Made by a program: the position numbers and the translations under genes. DNA of 64,000 nt from Amycolatopsis sp. NBC_00345 (GTDB lineage: Bacteria; Actinomycetota; Actinomycetes; Mycobacteriales; Pseudonocardiaceae). Shown piece after piece: positions 58,094 through 64,000 of the stretch (position 1 is its first letter; the number at the start of each line of letters is the position of its first letter). A model generated the notes under the pieces. It ran no database searches. It saw only the letters and a list, made by a program, of their open reading frames with translations, and was not told the origin of the DNA. The stretch lies in the NCBI RefSeq assembly GCF_036116635.1, contig NZ_CP107995.1:5642001-5706000 (forward strand). Direction: 5' to 3'.

Positions 58094-61000
58094 TCAGGTG
58101 CCCAGATGGAACTGCTGGGCGGGCGTCTGGTTGCAGTCGTGGATCTGCAGCCGGTCTCCCGGGGTGCCCGCGTTGTTCGGATCGTCGAGGCAGCGGCCGG
58201 ACTGGGGGTTGAGCAGTGAGCCGTCCGCCTGCGTGACCCAGGACTGGGCGCCGGAGGTATTGCAGTCCCAGAGTTGCACCGCGGTGTTGTTGGCGGTGTT
58301 CCCGTTGTTCACGTCCAGGCATTTGCCCAGCGCCCGCAGTGTGCCGTCGCCGGGGGCGGACCAGCGTTGGGCGTCGCTGGAGTTGCACGTGTACAGCTGC
58401 ACCGCCGTGGCGGAGGCCGGGTCGGCGTCGGCCACGTCGGCGCACTGCCCGCCCGGGCCGCTGATCTGCGTCGGCGGGAATCGCCAGGACTGGGTGGCCG
58501 CGGCCGAGCAGTCCGCGAGCTGGGCCGTGCCACCGGCGGGAACATCCAGGCAGCGACCGGACGCCGGGTTCACCAGGGTGCCGTTCGCCTGCAGCTTCCA
58601 GGACTGCGCGCCGGTGGTGTTGCAGGTGTAGAGCTGGACCGCGGTGCCGGCGGCGGTGCCGCCATTGGCCGTGTCCAGGCACTTCCCGAGCACCCGGACC
58701 GCGCCGGCGGTCGGCGGCGTGACGAGCTGGCCCGCGGAATGGTCACAGGCCTGCAGTTCGATCGGCTGGTTGTCCGTGGAGGTCCCGCCACGCACGGCCA
58801 GGCACTGGCCGCCCGAACCCAGGACTTCACCCGACTGCGGATTGCCCGCCGCGCTGCCCGTCAGCGTCACGGTGTGCGCGCTGCCCACCGGCAGGCTCGC
58901 CGTGTTCACGGTCACCGTGCGAGCGTCGGGGTTGTAGGCCCACGCCGTCTCCGGCAGCTGGGCGCCGTCCACCGAAACCGCGGTCGGCGCAACGGTATTG
59001 CTCAGCCGCAGGGCGTAGGCGCGAGCAGTCGCGGCGCCCGGATAGGTGCCGGCCGTGGCCCCCACCGTGAGCGTCCGGCCGGCGTCGTTCCAAGTGACGG
59101 GCGTGGTAGCGGACGGGCCCGTGCCTTCGCCGGAATCCTGGTACAGCGAGAAATTCCCGTTGGCGCCCGCAGCAACGTTGAGCGTGAGCTGGGTCAGCGG
59201 CTGCTGCTGGTTCTGCGCGTAATCGGTCCGGGTGGGCAGGATTCCGCCGGACTTCACCAGCACCGGCATGCTGGTCAACGGCGCCGTGATCGTCACGGTC
59301 GAGGGTCCGGTGTAACTCGTGCCGGTGAAGTAGTCGGTCCAGGTGCCCGGCGGGATCCAGGCGCTCACCGAGCCGGCGGCCGAGGTGATCGGCGCGACCA
59401 GGACGTTGTCGCCGTACAGGTATTCCTGCGGGTGGGTGTAGGCGTCGTTCTGGGCCGGGTAGTCCAGGTAGAGCGGCTGGGTGATCGGGACGCCGGTGGC
59501 ATTCGCCTGCCGGGCCAGCGTGTAGGTGTAGGGCACCAGCGACTCGCGCAGCCGGAGGAACCGTTCGGCGCTCGCCGCGGCGTCCCCGGTGTAGTTCCAC
59601 GGCAGCCGGTCCCCGTGGTCGGAGTGCAGGCGGTCGACCGGCTGGAACGTGCCCAGCTGCACCCAGCGCGCGTACAGGTCGTCGGGCAGGTGCCCGCCGT
59701 GGAAGCTGCCGATGTCGTGGCTGACGTTGACCAGGCCGGCCGCGGCCTCGTCCGGCGTGAACCGCGCCTCGAAGGCCAGCATGTCCCAGGTGGCCGGCGT
59801 GTCCCCGGTGAACTGCAGGGTGTTGCGCCGTTCCGACCACGGGCCGTCGGGGTAGGAGCTGTGGATGCCGCCCTGCTCGGCGCCGCCGGCCCGGGCGAAG
59901 GAGAACCCGCGCAGGCCGCGGGCCCTGGCGTCGTCGGCGTACGCCTGGTTGATGAAGTTGTCCGCCCCGACGTGGGGGTCACCGGCCCGCGAGGCGCCGC
60001 AGCCCGTGCAGTAGTCCAGCCACCACTCACGAACTCCTTGCTGCTCAAAGGAATTCTTCAGGTTGAGGTACGACTTCAGGTGCGCGGGATTCGTCCAGTC
60101 CCAGCTGTAGGTGTTGCCGCCGTTGTTGAGGAGCCCGCCGGCCTGGGCGTTGGCGGTGGCGAACCGCGGGTCGTCGCCCGCGATGGACGGGTGGATGTTC
60201 ATCGACACCGACAGGCCCTGCTGCTTGGTCCAGTCCATGAACGCCTGCGGATCGGGGAACAGCGCGGGATTCCAGTTCCAGCCGTTCCACTGGGACGGCG
60301 CCTTCCAGTCCGTGTCGACCACGAGCCAGTCGATGGGCGTGAAGGTGGATCGGAACGTCGGCAGCAGGGAGTTCTGGTAATCGGCGGCGGTGTAGGCGAA
60401 GTACCGGGAGTACCAGACTCCGTAGGCGGACTGGGGCAGCAGGTCGGCGCCGCCGCTGAGCGCGTTCAGGTCGCCGAGGCCCTGCTTGTAGTTCTGGCCG
60501 TAGCCGAACAGATAGCCGTCCTGATACGGCTGGGTGCCGTGGGCGGGGCGGTCGGTGATCGACTTGTCGCCGTTCAGCAGCGCGGTCCTGGTGTCGTCGA
60601 GCAGGTACCAGCCGTCGCGGTCCAGGATGCCCGGGTGCTCGGGGGTGGGCACGGCCTCGGGGTTGTCCAGCGACCGGTCCCAGCCGCCGAGCACGTTCTT
60701 GGGGCCCGCGCCGTAGCCGGTGCGCAGCAGGGTCTCGTCCGCGCCCGGGAAAGCCGCGCCGGTGGACGTCACCGCGACGCTGTCGAGGTTGACGTTGCCG
60801 GAGGCCCCCGCGTCCTGGGCGATCCGCACGGAGTGGGTGCCCGCGCCAAGGCTGATCGCGGCCGAGGCCGTCGACCAGGTGTCCCAGGAACCGGTGGGCG
60901 GCAAGGTGAGCGTGGGCCCGGGAGCACCGTCCACAGTGGTCGCCAAGGTCCTGGTTGTCGTCTGTCCGTCACCGCCGGCCGCGTTGGCGAACCGCACCGC

Positions 61001-61582
61001 CAGCTGGTAGGCGCCCGTTGCCGGGATCGCGGACACCTGCTCCGTCAGGCTCGAACCGGTGGAGGTGAACCCTGCGAGGAAACCCGAACCGGAGTAGCCC
61101 TGATGGTCGTACGCGGTGGAGGCCGTGCCGCCGAGCAGGCCGTTCTCCGCCTGGCAGGCGGTGCCGAAAGCGCAGTACGACGGGAAAGCCGGTGCCCCGG
61201 TGACGTTCGTGCCCGCGAGCTGGACCGAGGTGTTGGCCGCGGTGAACGGGCCGCTGTCCTGCTGGTAGCGCAGGGTCACGCCGGCCGTGTGGATCTCGCG
61301 GAAGCCGTTCGCGACGTCCGTGGTGAACGCGGGCACGGGCATGTTCCGGGTGAGTGCGGTGAAGGTGGCGCCGTCCTGGAACTGGTCGTCACCCGCGTAC
61401 TCCATGCGGATCAACGTCGGGGTCAGGACCTCGAACCGGGCGTGGCCGTCGGTGACCACGTTCGACGCGGCCTGGGCCGCCGGTGTGCTGACGAACGTCA
61501 CGGCCGCCACGACAACGGTGGCCAGGATCCCGTGACCCCACGAGCGGAATAGCGAAACGTGTCGCGACACAAGGCACCCCAC
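58094..61582 (-). CDS. Secreted GH31 glycoside hydrolase with CBM35-like and ricin-B domains
   Basis: A 1162-residue exported enzyme. A hydrophobic Sec-type signal ends near PAAQAAS (about residue 38). A beta-sandwich domain carries an inserted CBM6/35-like module (residues about 150-280: AENGLLGG, GYSGSGFLAGF, AYQLAVRFANAAGG, GNVNLDSVAV). The GH31 barrel has DWLVVDTDWKAPSQWNGWNW, the nucleophile Asp in EWWLDYCTGCG and the SHDIGSFHGG segment. Beta domains and two ricin-type lectin modules with QxW repeats (AQSWKL, TQSWRF, AQRWS, AQSWVT) complete it. Probable alpha-glucosidase/xylosidase on plant or fungal glycans. GTG 61582 or 61570 may be the start. A LacI-type palindrome lies about 120 bases upstream. 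Confidence 0.9.
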   Translation of the reverse strand: MGCLVSRHVSLFRSWGHGILATVVVAAVTFVSTPAAQAASNVVTDGHARFEVLTPTLIRMEYAGDDQFQDGATFTALTRNMPVPAFTTDVANGFREIHTAGVTLRYQQDSGPFTAANTSVQLAGTNVTGAPAFPSYCAFGTACQAENGLLGGTASTAYDHQGYSGSGFLAGFTSTGSSLTEQVSAIPATGAYQLAVRFANAAGGDGQTTTRTLATTVDGAPGPTLTLPPTGSWDTWSTASAAISLGAGTHSVRIAQDAGASGNVNLDSVAVTSTGAAFPGADETLLRTGYGAGPKNVLGGWDRSLDNPEAVPTPEHPGILDRDGWYLLDDTRTALLNGDKSITDRPAHGTQPYQDGYLFGYGQNYKQGLGDLNALSGGADLLPQSAYGVWYSRYFAYTAADYQNSLLPTFRSTFTPIDWLVVDTDWKAPSQWNGWNWNPALFPDPQAFMDWTKQQGLSVSMNIHPSIAGDDPRFATANAQAGGLLNNGGNTYSWDWTNPAHLKSYLNLKNSFEQQGVREWWLDYCTGCGASRAGDPHVGADNFINQAYADDARARGLRGFSFARAGGAEQGGIHSSYPDGPWSERRNTLQFTGDTPATWDMLAFEARFTPDEAAAGLVNVSHDIGSFHGGHLPDDLYARWVQLGTFQPVDRLHSDHGDRLPWNYTGDAAASAERFLRLRESLVPYTYTLARQANATGVPITQPLYLDYPAQNDAYTHPQEYLYGDNVLVAPITSAAGSVSAWIPPGTWTDYFTGTSYTGPSTVTITAPLTSMPVLVKSGGILPTRTDYAQNQQQPLTQLTLNVAAGANGNFSLYQDSGEGTGPSATTPVTWNDAGRTLTVGATAGTYPGAATARAYALRLSNTVAPTAVSVDGAQLPETAWAYNPDARTVTVNTASLPVGSAHTVTLTGSAAGNPQSGEVLGSGGQCLAVRGGTSTDNQPIELQACDHSAGQLVTPPTAGAVRVLGKCLDTANGGTAAGTAVQLYTCNTTGAQSWKLQANGTLVNPASGRCLDVPAGGTAQLADCSAAATQSWRFPPTQISGPGGQCADVADADPASATAVQLYTCNSSDAQRWSAPGDGTLRALGKCLDVNNGNTANNTAVQLWDCNTSGAQSWVTQADGSLLNPQSGRCLDDPNNAGTPGDRLQIHDCNQTPAQQFHLGT

Positions 61583-61699
61583 TGGATTCGGCGAAGTGAA
61601 TCAACGGTGAGCGAACACTACGAATCTGACCCTTGTCCGGTGGACATCGCATCCGCCGAACGCACCAACCCCGGCCACCGCGAGCGGGCGATCGGCGGT

Positions 61700-61713
61700 T
61701 TACAACGTTGTAA
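61700..61713. promoter_or_regulatory. LacI-type operator palindrome upstream of GH31
   Basis: Perfect palindrome TTACAACGTTGTAA, identical to the site before the GH127 gene. It lies in the 236-base gap between the MFS gene stop and the GH31 start. The remainder of that gap shows no gene. Confidence 0.65.
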
Positions 61714-61818
61714 CCTGACGGAGCCCGGTCGCCGTCCGGCAGATTTGCGCATGCCGCCCACCATTCGGCGACAATTCTTGTCCTGCCAATACCGCTATTC
61801 CGTGGCGAAATCGGCGCC

Positions 61819-63234
61819 TCATGAAGCGCTCTTTTCCCGGAGCGGGGTTTCGCGGATTCCCCACGCCGCCACGAACGCCAGCAGGCTCAGGACACCGGCG
61901 ACCACGAAGATCCGCGACACCCCGGTGACGAGCCCCTGCGCGCCGGTGCCGCCGGCGGTCAGCAGTGCCCCGAACACCGATGTGCCGAGCGCTCCGCCGA
62001 TGGTCCGGAACATGGTGGTGTTCGCCGTCGCGACGCCGATTTCCCCGGCGGCCACGGTGTTCTGCGCGATCAGGGTCATCATCTGCGTGCTGAGGCCGAG
62101 CCCGAAGCCGATCAGCACCAGCGCGCCGCTGGTGATCCAGACCGAAGTGCCCGCGTGCTGGGTGGCGAGCACGCCGCACCCGACGGCCAGGCAGAGCGTG
62201 CCGGCGATCGGGAAGATCCGGTACCGGCCGGTCCGGCTGCTCAGCCGGCCGGCCACCTGGGAGGCGACGACCACGGCCAGGGTCATGGGCAGCAACAGGA
62301 TTCCCGAGCCGGACGCCGTCGCGCCCTGCACGTTCTGCTGGAACAGCGGGACGAAGGTGATCGTGCCGAAGCTGACGACACCGACCACGAAGATGACCGC
62401 CGTCGTCGTCAGGATGTTGCGCTGGGCGAACAGGCCCAGCGGCAGGATCGGCTCGCGGCTGCGTCGCTCCACCAGCACGAACGCGATCAGCGCGGCGACC
62501 GTGACGGCGGCCAGCAAGCCCGTCGGCCCCGCGTGGCCGATCGTGGTCGTCAGCAGCAGCAGGCTGGTCACCGCGGCCGCCAGCAGGAACGCGCCGGGCA
62601 GGTCCAGGTGGACCTTGCGGTGGGGCACCGGCGGTACCACCAGGACGATCGCGGTGGCGGCGATGACCACCAGGCCGAGCGGAAGGTTCAGGTAGAAGTT
62701 CCAGCGCCAGCCCAGCAATGAGGTGACCAGGCCGCCGAACAACGGCCCGCCGATCTGCCCGGCGGCCATCACACTGGCGGTCATGCCTTGGTAGCGGCCG
62801 CGTTCGCGGGGCGGCACGAGCACCCCGATCAACGACAGCGCGCCGACCGCGAGACCGCCGCCGCCGAGCCCCTGGATCGCCCGGAAAGCGATCAGCTGTG
62901 TCATGTCCTGCGCGAACCCGCAGGCCATGGAAGCCGCGGTGAACAGGACAAGCGCGCTGAGGTGCACGCGTTTGCGCCCGTAGAGATCACCGAGCTTGCC
63001 CCAGATCGGCGTGGACGCCGCCGTGGTGAGGGTGTAGGCCGTGACGACCCACGACAGGTGGTCGAGGCCGCCGAGTTCGGCGACGATCGTGGGCATCGCG
63101 GTGCCCACGACGGTGTTGTCGAGCATCGCGAGCAACATCGAGAGCAGCAGGACACCGAACGCGACACGGAGCCGCTTCGGGCTCATCGTCGGCGGGGCGG
63201 CCTCAGTTTTGTGTTGGAGCACAGGAATCGACAT
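61819..63234 (-). CDS. MFS transporter, DHA2/EmrB-QacA type (14 TM)
   Basis: A 471-residue drug:proton antiporter. LRVAFGVLLLSMLLAMLDNTVVGTAMPTI carries the D-N-T-V motif of helix 1 (motif D1), WGKLGDLYGRKR is motif A, and AIQGLGGGGLAVGALSLIGVLVPPRERGRYQG with GGPLFGGLVTSLLGWRWNFYLNLPLG is motif C and its loop. Fourteen hydrophobic segments are present. It likely exports a toxic compound. It lies 14 bases after the alpha/beta hydrolase gene on the same strand, so the two are probably co-transcribed. Confidence 0.93.
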   Translation of the reverse strand: MSIPVLQHKTEAAPPTMSPKRLRVAFGVLLLSMLLAMLDNTVVGTAMPTIVAELGGLDHLSWVVTAYTLTTAASTPIWGKLGDLYGRKRVHLSALVLFTAASMACGFAQDMTQLIAFRAIQGLGGGGLAVGALSLIGVLVPPRERGRYQGMTASVMAAGQIGGPLFGGLVTSLLGWRWNFYLNLPLGLVVIAATAIVLVVPPVPHRKVHLDLPGAFLLAAAVTSLLLLTTTIGHAGPTGLLAAVTVAALIAFVLVERRSREPILPLGLFAQRNILTTTAVIFVVGVVSFGTITFVPLFQQNVQGATASGSGILLLPMTLAVVVASQVAGRLSSRTGRYRIFPIAGTLCLAVGCGVLATQHAGTSVWITSGALVLIGFGLGLSTQMMTLIAQNTVAAGEIGVATANTTMFRTIGGALGTSVFGALLTAGGTGAQGLVTGVSRIFVVAGVLSLLAFVAAWGIRETPLREKSAS

Positions 63235-63248
63235 GACCCGCTCCCGCC

Positions 63249-64000
63249 TCAGTGAGTGACGCCGAGACCGAGCACCACGTCGGCGGTGCGGTCCGGCTGC
63301 TCGAGCTGAGGCTGGTGCCCCGCCTCGCGGATGACGGTGAACTTCGCGCCCTCGTCGTGTTCCCCCGCGAACGACGCCGCGTACGCACGGCCGTAGGCGA
63401 CATCAACGATCCCGTCGCTCTCACCCCAGGCGACCCGCACCGGCAGCCGCACGGATTCGAGCCGCGCACGCAGCTGCGGGTCGTGCATGTACGGGTTGCC
63501 GGCGTAGCGGTCCAGCGCCGCCGCGTTGTCCTTCATCGCGGCGAGACGCCCCGGCGGCATGGTGGCCGGGTCCATCCGGAAGCGGTCGGGGTCGTGGAAC
63601 ACGAGGTCCGCCAGGCGGCTCGGCGGCTCCGCCGAGAGGTCGGTGATCGGGTGCCCGTCAACGGCGATCCCGACCGCGTTCAGCAGCACGAGCCCGCCGA
63701 CCCGGCGAACGCCTTCGGGCGCGGCGTCGCGGGCCTGCTGCTCGTCGACCCCCATCTGAGCCGCGATCCAGCCACCCACCGAGTTGCCGGCCACGAGCAC
63801 GTCACGCAGGTCGAGCGCCTCGATCAGCCGCCGGAACACCCGGGCCACGTCCGCGACGTCGTGCACCCGCTCGGAACCGGGCGTCCCGTCGAACCCGGGG
63901 ACGACCGGCGTGAGCACCCGGACCCCGCGCGCGGCGAGCGCGGCGGCCAGGCCGGCGACCGAGGCCGGGCCCGCGCCGCCGTGGACCAGCAGCACCGGCC
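63249..64000 (-). CDS. Alpha/beta hydrolase, truncated at the window edge
   Basis: At least 250 residues; the 5' end lies beyond the window. Seen are LLVHGGAGPASVAGLAAALAARGVRVLTPVVPGFDG (oxyanion region), the nucleophile elbow VAGNSVGGWIAAQMG, the acidic residue in VAWGESDGIVD and the catalytic His in REAGHQPQLEQP. It is a typical esterase/haloperoxidase-like family member. It precedes the MFS exporter in the same direction with a 14-base gap, which suggests joint regulation, perhaps in detoxification. Confidence 0.88.
   Translation of the reverse strand, partial: PVLLVHGGAGPASVAGLAAALAARGVRVLTPVVPGFDGTPGSERVHDVADVARVFRRLIEALDLRDVLVAGNSVGGWIAAQMGVDEQQARDAAPEGVRRVGGLVLLNAVGIAVDGHPITDLSAEPPSRLADLVFHDPDRFRMDPATMPPGRLAAMKDNAAALDRYAGNPYMHDPQLRARLESVRLPVRVAWGESDGIVDVAYGRAYAASFAGEHDEGAKFTVIREAGHQPQLEQPDRTADVVLGLGVTH

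Overview
The window is high-GC DNA with very strong G/C preference at third codon positions, GTG/TTG starts, Tat signal peptides, F420-type enzymes, large LAL (LuxR) regulators and actinobacterial DnaE1 sequence. This points to a filamentous actinomycete, most likely Pseudonocardiaceae (Amycolatopsis-like). No rRNA, tRNA, CRISPR array, integrase or full insertion sequence was seen.

Region A (about 0.6-23.2 kb) looks like a biosynthetic locus without any PKS or NRPS. A forward operon encodes an orphan thiamine-diphosphate E1 alpha/beta pair, a SnoaL-like protein and a FAD oxidoreductase. After a membrane-anchored PQQ-type beta-propeller protein and a membrane protein comes a very tightly packed reverse operon, read from 16.2 kb down to 7.5 kb: glutamine-dependent asparagine-synthetase-like amidotransferase, PrpF-fold isomerase, acyl-CoA dehydrogenase, cyclic amidohydrolase, serine-acetyltransferase-like protein, a possible 55-residue ORF, FAD monooxygenase, cysteine-synthase-like PLP enzyme and methyltransferase. 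Nearly all of its junctions overlap. Around it lie two luciferase-like (LLM) oxidoreductases, a quinone oxidoreductase, an NmrA-like protein, a MarR regulator and a forward operon of amidohydrolase, SDR, SchA/CurD-like protein and LLM enzyme. The acyltransferase plus PLP beta-replacement enzyme plus DAP-epimerase-fold protein resembles the logic of D-cycloserine biosynthesis, so an unusual amino-acid-derived metabolite is a reasonable guess.

Region B (23.3-28.3 kb) has an orphan NarL-type response regulator and a full-length DNA polymerase III alpha (dnaE1) gene interrupted by one in-frame TAG at 26954. It is either a decaying extra copy or a gene expressed in two pieces.

Region C (28.3-43.1 kb) is a set of small redox and hydrolase genes between and beyond two LAL-type regulators: alpha/beta hydrolases (one fused to a SnoaL-like domain), two F420:NADP-oxidoreductase-fold proteins, a tautomerase, SDRs, a wrecked enoyl-CoA hydratase pseudogene, a TMEM175-like membrane protein, an Rrf2-type regulator with an adjacent operator-like palindrome, and an epoxide hydrolase.

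Region D (43.2-64 kb) is secreted and catabolic: a Tat-exported GH127 beta-L-arabinofuranosidase with six tandem lectin-like repeats, a phosphocholine-type phospholipase C, a PucR regulator, a GDSL lipase, a DUF2079 membrane protein, an aldehyde dehydrogenase/GMC oxidoreductase pair, a TetR regulator with two perfect operators facing a quinone oxidoreductase, a GH31 glycosidase with CBM and ricin domains, an MFS exporter, and an alpha/beta hydrolase cut by the window edge. The GH127 and GH31 genes, 15 kb apart, share the same LacI-type operator palindrome.

Two copies of a 145-bp hairpin element with terminal inverted repeats (6353 and 43087) are the only repeat-like mobile sequence recognised. 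Several long perfect hairpins separate transcription units.
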